This document shows positions 1-9,755 of a stretch of DNA of 64,000 nucleotides, piece after piece; within the stretch, counting starts at the first letter, position 1, and every line of letters starts with the position of its first letter. Below the pieces are notes generated by a model. The model was not told where the DNA came from, made no database searches, and saw only the letters and a program-made list of their open reading frames with translations. The DNA is from Trissonchulus latispiculum (Eukaryota; Nematoda; Enoplea; Enoplida; Ironidae). The DNA lies in the NCBI GenBank assembly GCA_030248195.1, contig JASAND010026191.1, forward strand, positions 1 through 64,000, written 5' to 3'. Position numbers and translations under genes: made by a program.

Positions 1-278
1 AGGTAAAATAAAATACTGTTAGTTTCAAGTTTGGATTCAAGCAAACAAACAGCCAAACAAACGATTAAACAAGCAGACAAGCAACCCAGACAACATATTG
101 TTTTCATTTTCACTTTTCATTTCTAACGGACTAAATTCCTATGTCATTTTCACAGATTAGAAGCTCAGAGACAGTAGTTCACAGATTAGACGCTCAGAGA
201 CAGTAGTACAAAATGTAGGTAGGCCTTAGAACCAAAATATACAGACAAAAACGATCAAAACGCAGCCTACCCATCACA
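1..278 (-). repeat. Partial 3' LTR of the large retrovirus-like element
   Basis: Positions 1-278 repeat 17431-17708 with a single visible difference (T at 31, C at 17461). The outer end reads TGTGATGGG on the minus strand, the usual TG start of an LTR. The element is transcribed on the minus strand, so this is the downstream LTR, and it continues beyond the left edge of the window. Inside it a motif of about 29 bp (CAGATTAGA.GCTCAGAGACAGTAGT) is repeated twice between 150 and 208. No convincing polypurine tract is visible next to 278 on the minus strand. Confidence 0.85.
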
Positions 279-829
279 CTTCACACAATAAAAAAGCCGG
301 TAAAGTTACACTAGGGGGACAAAATATACAGACAAAAACAGACAAAACGCTATACCAGAAAACTCATCGCCGCAGTTTGCAAGGTTAGTTTTGGTCAGCC
401 AAAGGAGTCAATCCGAGGAACCTTTTAGGACGAAAGGAGCAAACCGGGGGCACAACCACAAACGTTCACAGCTAACCAGTCAGCAAACACAAGTAAAATT
501 ACCAACCTTTTTAGGCAAAAGGAAGAAACCGCAGTGTACAATAGCAATACATTTTATGCATACATTTTACTAGACTGTCTACACTTAGGATCAGGATGTG
601 GATCGGGGTGGCGCTACGAGAGTTTTTTGCTACTCCCAACTGTCTTTAGGGAGTAGGTTACCAAGTCATGGCAACCAGCGCCGAGGCAGGATGGGACCAG
701 GGATCATCTGTGGCAGAAATCCAAACAGTTCGGTAGTCACTGTGGCAATAGTCCAATCAGTTCTGTTGGAGGTTAGGTGGCCAGACTTGGCCACGGGCAG
801 GATGAGCTGGTGTTGATGATGATGGTGAT

Positions 830-1345
830 GACGGTGATGACGCCGACGATGTTGACGCTGACGATGCTGACGGTGATGCTGACGCTGTTCACGGACGACC
901 GGGATACGGTCTGACGGGGGATGCTGACGATGCTGACGATGCTGATGCTGACGACGCTGACGCTGATGCTGACGCTGTTCTGGCGACCGGGATACGGTCT
1001 GACGGTAGGGATGCTGACGATGCTGACGCTGACGATGCTGACGCTGACGCTGACGCTGTTCACGGACGACCGGGATACGGTCTGACGGGGGATGCTGACG
1101 ATGCTGACGATGCTGATGCTGACGCTGTTCACTGGCGCCCGGGACACGGTCTGATGGTAGGGATGCTGACGATGCTGACGATGCTGACGCTGACGCTGAC
1201 GCTGACGCTGACGATGACGCTGACGCTGACGCTGTTCTGTCGACCGGGATACGGTCTGACGGTGGGGATGCTGACGACGCTGACGCTGACGATGACGCTG
1301 ACGGTGCTGACGCTGCTGACGATGACGCTGACGACCGGGATACGG
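830..1345. repeat. GC-rich minisatellite with a CTGACG/GATGCTGACG core
   Basis: Short GCTGAC(G) units are strung together and punctuated about every 90 bp by a spacer of the form GACCGGGATACGGTCTGACGG (near 893, 985, 1068, 1140, 1240 and 1334). The spacer contains the inverted arms ACCG...CGGT. It lies in the 3' untranslated part of the retroelement. Long frames cross it on both strands, but they are Ser/Ala/Arg/Gln repeats produced by the hexamer and are not credible genes. Confidence 0.85.
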
Positions 1346-1440
1346 TCTGACGGGCTGCGCGCTGAGGTTGCTGGCCGGGAATCGAACCATCGGACCAACC
1401 ACCACTGGACAAGAAACAGGAAAAAACCATTGGAGTAGCA

Positions 1441-1790
1441 AAATGAAACACAAAAAAATGAGGGAAAGGGGGGCGAAAAGCGAGGGGGAAAAAACCGGGT
1501 TTTTGGGGGGGGTTGGTTTTTTGGGGAAAACAGGGGGGGGGGTGGGGTTCAAAACGGGGGGAAAAGGGAAAAACCAACCACCACTGGACCAAGAAACCAG
1601 AAAAAAACTTTGGGGGAGAAAAAAAAAAAAAAAAAAAGGGAAAAGGGGTGGAGAGCAAGCCAGCGGGAGAAAAAAACTGAGGACGTTTTGTGGGTTAGGG
1701 GTTTTTTTTTTGTAAAAAAAAAAAAGGGAATTTGGTGTGTTTAAGGGGGGAAAAATTAGGGAGTTAGGTTGGGGAGTTGGGTTAGTGTTT
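1441..1790. other. Low-complexity G/A homopolymer stretch, probable poor-quality consensus
   Basis: Runs of G and A are irregularly expanded here. A phrase of about 30 bp (CAACCACCACTGGAC, then AAGAAAC) occurs at about 1397 and again, stretched, at about 1576. This looks like the tail of low-quality reads and not a natural gene or repeat. A similar patch occurs at 58585-58690. The neighbouring 1791-2840 has no recognisable gene. Confidence 0.55.
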
Positions 1791-2840
1791 TTGTATTTTT
1801 TATTCTACATTTTAGTCAGCAATTTAACACGACCGGAGTTAATATTCTCTCTTTCCATAATCAATACCACGTCAGCAATACTCTGATACTCATAAACGGT
1901 ACTTTCTACCGCTAGAAAAGTCAGCCTAATAACAGGTAAAATTGGCCTAAAAACGAGAGAGAGTTGGTCTAAGGTCGAGCAAAATTAGCCTAGACCCATT
2001 TTTCCTAAGGCCGGATTTAGTAGCGTGAAAATGATCCTTTTAATGACGACGGTTAAAACAATGATATTAGCGTTTTATTCGTTATTCGCAATTTAACCCT
2101 TAAAATCAACCGTAAAATCACTTCGAAACTCGCTCTCTCTCTTTGCAAACTCAAATCCAAGAAACTAAGAAAACAAAACCGACAATAAGGTGAAACTCAT
2201 GACAAGTCCAGATGCAGGTGTGCTGTGCTTCAAGATCCATGGTGAAGGGTGCTGGAACTGGAACCAAACAGTGCAGAAAAGAAAGAATCTAAAACTAGTA
2301 CACGACATGCATGGTTAACGAAACAGCTACTATCAATTTAATTCGTGCTACTTTATCGTTAGTATTTTTAGTTCCATCAATAAACGTTCTCTATCAATTC
2401 AAGTGTGCGTTATTAATCAATTCAAATACTACAAACAACTAAGTTAGGGACGGTGGAGGTGGTTGGAGTGAAACAAAATAGAACTCGTGCGTTAATTCGG
2501 AACACAACTGGGCAGTAGTCTCTGTATGCCTAAGGGGTCTTGGGTCCGGACACGCCGTACGTGGGGGTAAACTCAGTACTGCCGAATTCTGTATTCAACT
2601 GAAAGAAAACATACAGGCGACAGAGAAAAACAGTGCAAAAAGGAAAGGAAAAAAGAAAGGAAAAGAACAGAAGGAAATGAAAGGAAACTGATGGGTGCAA
2701 CTAACTATGTCATTTTATTTTATATCTGTGAGAACTTCCTACTCTACTAACTTATCATTATTCAATCATAGGTATAAGCAACTGGGAGTCTAGAAGGGCT
2801 GATGTTACAATCTAGATAGTTGCACCTCAACTAAACAAAC

Positions 2841-3599
2841 TTAAAAGTCAACATTCAGAAAATCCTCCGGAATGGGAGGGTCATGCAAACCAGGCAAACA
2901 ATCCAACAAAGTTTCAACAAAAATGGGCTGCCGGTTACGAATAGTGAACGGGCCATGCAAACGCCAATTAGGGATCTCGTGCAAAATGATAGTAGAAGAA
3001 CTCAAACAGATCCTATTAGGACAACGGAAAGCAGGCGAACGGTTAGGAAGAACTAAATTCAACAGAGAAGACTTAGTGGGAAAATCATAAAACTGGAACT
3101 TAGTAGGTGCAGGAACAAAACGAAAAGGCACTCCAAAATAACTTAAACTAAATTTCCAAAAACAGTTCACACACAACAGAGTGCAACACGCAACCACATC
3201 AGAACTCAACACACAGAGGGGGCGGAAGGGGACGAACTTATCATTGGCACCTGGCGCACAGTAGATGACATCTCGCTGACCACGGTGGTGGAGCATCTTC
3301 AGCTCCGGCGGCAATTGGCTTTCAGCTCTCATTGGACCTCGCTGGGCGGACGATGGACAACAGCTCTCCGGGGGACCGGGATCATATCTCAACTGAAGGA
3401 CCTTCGGCAGGATGGTAGGAGAACGACTCCAGCACGCAATGCCGGAAGACGGCGAAGAGGAGGAGGAAGAAGAAGAAGAAGAAGAAGAAGAAGCGGACCA
3501 GGACGACGGCAGGTAGGCAGCTGCCGAATGATAATCATCATCACTCTCCTCACTCAACAGATCACACTGGGCCAACCAACGGGCAACGTAACTTGACAT
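2841..3599 (-). CDS. Retroelement accessory protein B (paralogue of 3785-4411), unknown function
   Basis: The frame runs open to 3662, but its first codon is GTG. The first ATG is at 3599. Four bases upstream is an excellent minus-strand splice acceptor, a T/C-rich tract ending TTTTGTAG at 3604-3605, so the protein is probably made from a spliced mRNA. The N-terminal third is Ser- and acid-rich. The C-terminal half is clearly related to the neighbouring protein at 3785-4411: both have CxxC followed by FW, an S-Y/F-x-GVPF motif, a later FRCPN motif and an ILHE motif. No known family is recognised. It lies 3' of pol, where retroviruses keep env or accessory genes. Regulatory, counter-defence or structural roles are all possible and none is shown by the sequence. 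Confidence 0.65.
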   Translation of the reverse strand: MSSYVARWLAQCDLLSEESDDDYHSAAAYLPSSWSASSSSSSSSSSSSSPSSGIACWSRSPTILPKVLQLRYDPGPPESCCPSSAQRGPMRAESQLPPELKMLHHRGQRDVIYCAPGANDKFVPFRPLCVLSSDVVACCTLLCVNCFWKFSLSYFGVPFRFVPAPTKFQFYDFPTKSSLLNLVLPNRSPAFRCPNRICLSSSTIILHEIPNWRLHGPFTIRNRQPIFVETLLDCLPGLHDPPIPEDFLNVDF

Positions 3600-3784
3600 G
3601 ACTCTACAAAACAAAAGGAAAATGAGGATCTTAAGAGGGTTATCAACATTCACACTACGCACGCACAGTATTATATCGGATTCTATTCTAATATCTACCT
3701 AAGGATTGAGTCAGGGTCAAAGGAATTAGGACAGATTAGGAATAAGGATCTTAAAAGGAACTTATGGTCTTACGGATCAGGAAC

Positions 3785-4411
3785 TTAGTTAAGAATAATA
3801 GGATGAAATGGTGGACACTCACCAAGCATACGCATACGATAGTCTAAGACATCACACGGGACATGCAACGGGAACACACGATGGATGTTATTTAACAGAA
3901 ACCTAGCCTCTGCAGGCAACACTTGCACACCGTTACCATAATACCAATCCTCATGCTCATGTAAAATAACGACCTTCGGACATTGACACCTAATGTTAGG
4001 GCAACGAAACATTCCACCTCCTAATGAGGGAACAAGCTCAAGCAGACGCAACTTATGAGGATCACGGGACAAACGCACATCATCGGACAACGGAAAAACT
4101 ACGAACGGGACTCCATAAAAACTTAAACCCACTCTCCAAAAACATTGCAAGCACAGAAACGTGCAAATTTGGGCAATTTGGGACACTAGCTGTACACGCA
4201 CATTAGGACGAAACAACTCAGCTCTACGGGGATCTGTGTAGATATCAATCATTCCAGGCTCCATTCTGAGACCTTCGGGCAAATCACTACTCCAACGATG
4301 AGGACCTCTTAAGGATTCAGGACAATCTAACGGCAAGGGAAACTCTGGATCAGCAACACCTTCAATTTTCTCGTCCGACTCGACTGACGTTACGACCAAC
4401 TTTGGAGCCAT
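3785..4411 (-). CDS. Retroelement accessory protein A (paralogue of 2841-3599), unknown function
   Basis: A 208-residue ORF with an ATG start at 4411. It shares with the downstream ORF a block beginning C-x-F-L-C-L-Q-C-F-W, then LSFYGVPF, then MFRCPN and VILHE. Several Cys and His residues are conserved in spacing, so a metal-binding or disulfide-stabilised fold is possible. The N-terminus (about residues 1-70) is acidic and Pro-rich and is not shared. The two genes are arranged head to tail with about 185 nt between them, which suggests duplication inside the element. A TTTAG splice-acceptor-like site lies a few bases upstream of the ATG. Function is unknown; I do not recognise any viral or cellular homologue. 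Confidence 0.65.
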   Translation of the reverse strand: MAPKLVVTSVESDEKIEGVADPEFPLPLDCPESLRGPHRWSSDLPEGLRMEPGMIDIYTDPRRAELFRPNVRVQLVSQIAQICTFLCLQCFWRVGLSFYGVPFVVFPLSDDVRLSRDPHKLRLLELVPSLGGGMFRCPNIRCQCPKVVILHEHEDWYYGNGVQVLPAEARFLLNNIHRVFPLHVPCDVLDYRMRMLGECPPFHPIILN

Positions 4412-5534
4412 TCGTAAATCTAAATTTCATGCTAACTTTTTAGTAAGATCACTCTGGGCAACACCATGCTCTGTTAATTAACTATCCACACTAATTAGCA
4501 ACGATTATCATTCATTCAAGCAACACACAGTTAGAGACGAGAGGAGACCTAAGAACATTCCAGTAAAAATCTATGGAACACACACTACCCATCATTCGGG
4601 AAAAGAAGAAGTCAGCTAAACCTAAAACTACGTAAGGTTACAGAGATGTCAGCGGTTTATCAATTATCTGGTTATAAGGTGTCAGCGAGTTAAAGACACA
4701 ATCAATACTTAATATTTTCGCATATCGAATCACTACAAATTACTTATTATAACACTTAAAAATTACATCAGAATATTATTTAACGAAGAAAAAGAAGAAG
4801 AAGAATGTTTTTTGATATTTTTGAGAGTTTTCTATGTTTATATTGCTTTTTATGATGAGTTTTATCTTTTATTCTAGCAATAATAATGTACATCAATAGA
4901 AGTCTATAATAGGTATCTATTTTACAAGGATTACATCAGTCTACGCATAAAGTTTACATTCGTTATTCTATACAGTACATCACTATTTTTGTGTTATTTC
5001 TAAGATTTTATAACATTTTTATGGTTCTAGATTAGCTAAATTACGAATCTAGGTTTTCTGCACAAACATTGTTATCGATGCCCAATTCGGACAAGAATTT
5101 CCGAGGGCCACACATGGGCTTAGCCCGAAGACCTAACTCCTGCGAATTTATGCCTATACCATCGACAGATGTTGAAGTCGAGGTACTGTGCCCAACATGG
5201 AGCAAGCGGCAATAACTAATACACATTTCTTCCTACAGTACGGATGTTATGTACTGAGGCAATGCCCAACATGGAGCAACTTTAGCAAAATCCAAATTCT
5301 AGATCATCGGTACAGATGGTATAACCGAGACCTCTTATTCACAAATCAAAACACTATTCGCTAGAAGGAAGTTTGGTCAATACAAGGTTACGACAGTCAA
5401 AACTATACAGGCTCTTAGAGTGCAGTGCACTATTCCTAAAAATTCTACAAATTTCTTTACAAGCTTGGCAATAATTTTCTACAAATTTTATACAGATTCT
5501 ACTTTACAATCACAACACTGTTTAGCGTCCAAAC
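4412..5534. other. Non-coding spacer of the retroelement
   Basis: AT-rich sequence between the stop of the pol ORF and accessory gene A. Only short open frames occur. A phrase GCCCAACATGGAGCAA is repeated at about 5190 and 5261. A leader exon or regulatory RNA cannot be excluded, but nothing else is supported. Confidence 0.5.
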
Positions 5535-8500
5535 TTATTGTTCAGACGAGTGACGACCCGAAGCAGGGCCGGAGGAGGCATATCCACGTTTGGACCTCCT
5601 AAAGGGATTCTGGAAAAGGGGACTTGGCCCAGAAAACAAAGGGCTTTCTGAGAAAAGTTTCTCTACATTAGGTGCAGAGGATCTGCCGGACTTCTTAGGA
5701 TCATCGGCAGGGGAAGACTGATTTGAGGAGGAGGTTGAAACCAACTCCATAATCGAGATTTTGGGTGCATTTTTGGTAGGCCATTGGTATCCGGCTGGCG
5801 TCTGTACGGATAGCACTACCATAAAGTGGTCGCTATTCTCATTGTAGAGATAGAGCGAATTTCTCTCGTAACTTTGACTTGATCCAAGCAAGGCGTCTGG
5901 CAAGAATTGTTGCCAAGCCCAAACGGGACCAAACTTTGAGTATGACTGTATAGGCGTACGTAGCCAAGCAGCAGTCAAAAAGAGTTCATCATCGGTAGCA
6001 TATTCGGCGGTTTTGGTAAGTCTGTTTTTGACTGACTCCAGGTCGTTAAAAAGTGTACGAAAACGCCGTTTATGCTCGTAAGTCTCAAGAAAGGTGAGTA
6101 AGTCTCGCTTGATGTGTACCCAATGCTCTTCAGAGCCAGTAATGGCTAAGGAGATGGCACGATAGTAACAATTCCCGTCTCCAATAACATTAATGACCTC
6201 ATAAGGCTCATGGAGTGGGGTGTGTCTCATCATCTCTGGTAGGATATGGTCAATTGGTAACCCGCGTAATAATGCCATATGACGTTGCCAACGAGCATCA
6301 ACGGGATTAAAGAAATGCCTACGGTTAAAAGCAATGGGATCCTTTTCTGGTGTTAAAGATTCTTCACCCATAAACTGAGGAATACTATCGGAATCTGAAG
6401 CGGAATCTTGGGAGGAAACAGCAACTTTCAACGGGGCAATACTTTTCTGTTTAGGAGAAAGCGGAACTCGCTTCCGAGGTTTCACAGCCGGTTTTTCCGG
6501 GCTGGTATCTGAACGAGCAACTTTAGATTTTCGACTTGATGGCTTGCGAACTACCGGTTGCGGGTCCTCATTTTCAGAGGGAGAGTCAGAGGCAGGTGGT
6601 GTTTTAGAAGGTTCCTGCTGTAATGGTACCTTGGCAGCTTTCAAGTGTCGCTCCTTAGGAGCAGAGGTTTCATCCTTATCTGAATTTGAATCATCATGGT
6701 CGTGAACTGGTGCCGTAATTACACGAGGTTCAACACAAGGATACATGTTATTAAACTGAACTTTAACCCTTTTTGCGCGTCGATTTCCCGCGGGGTAAAC
6801 CTCTGCGACACATCCAATAATTTTCTCTATACGATAGGGTCCAATTTTCTTGTCCAAAAGTTTGAAAACCTGATCTCGTTTCGCAACATTAGATGCTTTA
6901 ATCATAACCAAATCTCCAATCTGAAATTTTGGCTCAACCGCATTTTGATTATAATTTGCATCCTGAATTTTTCTAGCAGCTCCTATTTTTTCACGAGCTA
7001 AAGACCAGGCTAATTGCAATGCTTCAGTTGCTTCTCTAACATAATCAAACCCGGAATATTTTCGGTCAGTAGGTATAGAGACGTTGGTTGCACTAGGCAA
7101 AACAGGATCCCAGGCATGTATAAGGTAATGCGGGGTTTCACCCGTAGTCGAATTTATAGAAGTATTATAGGCAAACTGGCAGTAAGGGACCATGTTATCC
7201 CATTCCAGGTGATTTTCGGTTACTGTAGCTAACATATCAAGTAAAGTCCGATGCCATCTTTCAACTTGACCATTTGCAGCGGGGTGATAGCGAGTAGTCT
7301 CAAGTTTTCGAGTTTGCACTTGCGAGCAAATTTCCTTGTTTAGCAGCGCAACAAACTCCTTTCCTTGGTCTGAAATGAGCAGTTTTGGAGAACCATATTG
7401 TAAAATAATAAATTCGAGAAAACTTTGTGCCACAGTGTAGGCTGTCTTGTTTTTAATGGGAATTGCAATAACATATTTGGAAAAGGCGTCGACAAAACTC
7501 AAAATATGTTTCATACCACTTTTGGAAGCTTTACTTACATCCATGAGATCACAATGGACACGTTCAAAAGGTTCTACAGCCATAGGAGCATGCTGTAAAG
7601 GCGCTTTTGGGTTTTTGGGTGGGCCTTTTCGTTTTTGACATCGAGGGCAGGATTCTACCCAACGTTTAACATCTGTATACATTCCAGGCCACCAAAAATG
7701 TTGAGATAATCGGAAACAAGTCTTATTTCTCCCGCTATGCGCTGCATAAGGGCTGTCATGACACGCTGCAAGCGCCTCATCTCGTAAACTTTCGGGTACA
7801 GCTAAAACTTCAAGGGTAGTATCTCGTACTTTCTCTAAATGCACTAAAACGTCATCACGCATATCGCATTGCTCAGCTAGCGAAGTAATTTTGACTGCAA
7901 GATTAAAATTGCTCGGGAGGTTTCCATTAACTTTGTAATCTATAATGCCATTCAAAAGTAAATCCTCACGCTGCAAGGCTTGTAATTTTGTCCAAGATTT
8001 AGGGTTAAGAGAAACGTTAGAGTTATCACGTACGGCATGGTGAAAGACCTCGCTAAACATGGCTGTGGTCGGGTCATTCCGTTTAGGGCGACCAGTATCA
8101 GATAGCCGGCGTTCGGGTCGCGGTTCTAGCGACTTCTCATAGGCCTTACTAGGGTAGTCCAAGTCTAAGATTTTTGGTCTAACAGATCTTTTAACCTCTG
8201 GTTCCAATTCTTCGGAATCCGAACTAGAAATTTTACCAGCACTTTTCAGTTTCGGTTGCTTCTCCGGCGAGGGTTGGCTTTTCTCCTCGTCCGAGCTACT
8301 AGAACTAGAAGGTTGAGAGATTTTTGAAACTTTGGATCGAACAGTAGTTACACCCTTTTTTGCGCGTAATTTGTTGACCACTGACACGTTCGGATCTCGG
8401 GCCCTTCGGGCTCCATCTCGTACAACTACCATGTTTATGTGAGCGACTAAATCTTCACTCTCATCCTGATAAACTTGAACGAATTTCCGATCATTCTCTT

Positions 8501-9728
8501 TTTCGTCTCCGAGTAGACCTTTAGCAATATCGGCAAAAAGTGGATTTCGTGAAAGTCCATCAGCGTTTCGAAGTTGGGGGTTATTCCGATGTTTAATTTC
8601 AAAGTCATACTCTGAAAAGGTCATCTGCCATCTAGCTAAACGAGAATTTCGTGGGGGATGTTTCATTAACCATCTCAAGGCAGAATGATCGGTAAATAAA
8701 GTGAAAGGGGGACCTCCGTATAAATAGTGACGAAAATGTTCAATACCAAATTTCATAGCTAAACATTCCTTATCATGTGTGGAGTAATTTCTCTCATATT
8801 TCTTTAATGATCTAGCTGCATATGCGACAGGATGGTATTTACCATCATCCTGTTCTTGTGATAGCACGGCGCCTAATCCTAAGTCAGAAGCATCGGTGTG
8901 CAAAATAAATCCTTTCGCGAGATCAGGGTGCGCGAGTACAGGTGCCTCGACCAAACTTTTCTTGAGTAAGTCAAAAGATTGCTGGTGAGTATTATTCCAG
9001 ACGAAACGCACTCCCTTCTTTTTCAACGAATAAAGTGGCGCGGCTAAATGGGCAAAACCCTTAATAAATTTCGCGTAATAAGCGCACATCCCCAGAAAAC
9101 TTTCGACGTCCTTGATGTTTTTGGGCACAGCTAAGTCATGAATAGCCTGAATTCGCTCTTTCAAAGGCTCAACACCTAGCTCCGAAATAATGTGCCCGAG
9201 GTATGTCACAGATTTTTTCAAAAAATGGCACTTTCCAGGATTCATTTTTAAATCAGCTGCACGTAGTCGATCAAAAACTTCCTGCATAATTTCCAGATGC
9301 TCCTCAAATGTTTTGGAAAAAATCAAAATATCGTCGATATAAATAATGCACTTTTTCCATTGCAGATCTCCTAAAATTCGCTCCATGCAGCGCTGAAAAT
9401 TGCCTGGTGCACATTTTAACCCGAAAGGCAAAACATTATATTCAAACTGGCCATGAAAAGTATTAAAACTAGCCTTGGCCTTAGATTCCTCATCTAATTC
9501 AATTTGGTTGAATCCTTTACTCAAGTCAATGGTGGAAAAGTATTTTGATCCTTTTAAGGAGGTCATGATATCATCAATGCGCGGGATAGGATAGACGTCA
9601 GGGTCGCTAATTTTGTTGACTTTCCGAAAATCTACGCAAAGTCGCAATTTTCCACCCGGTTTTGGGACGTAAATCATAGGTGAGCTCCAAGGGCTAGTAG
9701 ATGGTCTAATTAATCCGTATTTTAGCAT
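5535..9728 (-). CDS. pol: Pol: reverse transcriptase, RNase H, integrase and C-terminal OTU-like cysteine protease
   Basis: This 1397-codon frame continues, after one stop at 9753-9755, the frame of the upstream polyprotein. It is Ty3/gypsy-like. The RT catalytic box YIDD is at residues 130-133. RNase H has HTDAS (Asp at 279), a downstream Glu and TDHSA. The integrase has an HHCC zinc site (His657, His664, Cys694, Cys697) and the catalytic triad Asp727, Asp787, Glu823. Between RNase H and integrase is a charged Ser-rich linker (about 400-560). After the integrase C-terminal domain and a basic/Ser/Pro linker, residues about 1170-1310 form an OTU-type domain: GDGNCYYRAIS with the Asp-Gly-Asn-Cys signature (Cys1187), and a C-terminal SDHFMVV with the candidate catalytic His1301. 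OTU proteases are known deubiquitinases in viruses and cells; here it could act on host ubiquitin signals or on the polyprotein, which is inference. The first ATG shown is not the natural protein start, since the RT N-terminus lies upstream of the stop. Confidence 0.9.
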   Translation of the reverse strand: MLKYGLIRPSTSPWSSPMIYVPKPGGKLRLCVDFRKVNKISDPDVYPIPRIDDIMTSLKGSKYFSTIDLSKGFNQIELDEESKAKASFNTFHGQFEYNVLPFGLKCAPGNFQRCMERILGDLQWKKCIIYIDDILIFSKTFEEHLEIMQEVFDRLRAADLKMNPGKCHFLKKSVTYLGHIISELGVEPLKERIQAIHDLAVPKNIKDVESFLGMCAYYAKFIKGFAHLAAPLYSLKKKGVRFVWNNTHQQSFDLLKKSLVEAPVLAHPDLAKGFILHTDASDLGLGAVLSQEQDDGKYHPVAYAARSLKKYERNYSTHDKECLAMKFGIEHFRHYLYGGPPFTLFTDHSALRWLMKHPPRNSRLARWQMTFSEYDFEIKHRNNPQLRNADGLSRNPLFADIAKGLLGDEKENDRKFVQVYQDESEDLVAHINMVVVRDGARRARDPNVSVVNKLRAKKGVTTVRSKVSKISQPSSSSSSDEEKSQPSPEKQPKLKSAGKISSSDSEELEPEVKRSVRPKILDLDYPSKAYEKSLEPRPERRLSDTGRPKRNDPTTAMFSEVFHHAVRDNSNVSLNPKSWTKLQALQREDLLLNGIIDYKVNGNLPSNFNLAVKITSLAEQCDMRDDVLVHLEKVRDTTLEVLAVPESLRDEALAACHDSPYAAHSGRNKTCFRLSQHFWWPGMYTDVKRWVESCPRCQKRKGPPKNPKAPLQHAPMAVEPFERVHCDLMDVSKASKSGMKHILSFVDAFSKYVIAIPIKNKTAYTVAQSFLEFIILQYGSPKLLISDQGKEFVALLNKEICSQVQTRKLETTRYHPAANGQVERWHRTLLDMLATVTENHLEWDNMVPYCQFAYNTSINSTTGETPHYLIHAWDPVLPSATNVSIPTDRKYSGFDYVREATEALQLAWSLAREKIGAARKIQDANYNQNAVEPKFQIGDLVMIKASNVAKRDQVFKLLDKKIGPYRIEKIIGCVAEVYPAGNRRAKRVKVQFNNMYPCVEPRVITAPVHDHDDSNSDKDETSAPKERHLKAAKVPLQQEPSKTPPASDSPSENEDPQPVVRKPSSRKSKVARSDTSPEKPAVKPRKRVPLSPKQKSIAPLKVAVSSQDSASDSDSIPQFMGEESLTPEKDPIAFNRRHFFNPVDARWQRHMALLRGLPIDHILPEMMRHTPLHEPYEVINVIGDGNCYYRAISLAITGSEEHWVHIKRDLLTFLETYEHKRRFRTLFNDLESVKNRLTKTAEYATDDELFLTAAWLRTPIQSYSKFGPVWAWQQFLPDALLGSSQSYERNSLYLYNENSDHFMVVLSVQTPAGYQWPTKNAPKISIMELVSTSSSNQSSPADDPKKSGRSSAPNVEKLFSESPLFSGPSPLFQNPFRRSKRGYASSGPASGRHSSEQ

Positions 9729-9752
9729 CTCAGTGAGTTCTTCGAGTAGAGG

Positions 9753-9755
9753 TTA
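9753..9755 (-). other. In-frame TAA separating the upstream polyprotein from pol
   Basis: The codons on both sides are in the same frame and encode contiguous parts of the RT N-terminus (PYRLPVHLR before, PLLEELTEMLKYG after). The stop therefore falls inside a domain. A programmed stop would be expected at a domain junction and is usually UAG or UGA, so a point mutation or sequencing error is the simpler reading. Confidence 0.8.

Noticed and set aside
666..1658. Long minus-strand frames over the minisatellite
   Set aside because: Composition is a translation of the CTGACG repeat and low-complexity G/A sequence; three frames are open simultaneously and none has a domain.
4024..4206. Plus-strand short ORFs opposite the accessory and pol genes
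   Set aside because: Antisense shadows of the minus-strand coding regions.
9753..9755. TAA as a programmed readthrough signal
   Set aside because: It lies inside the RT domain, not at a domain boundary, and TAA is the least leaky stop; treated as a mutation or error.
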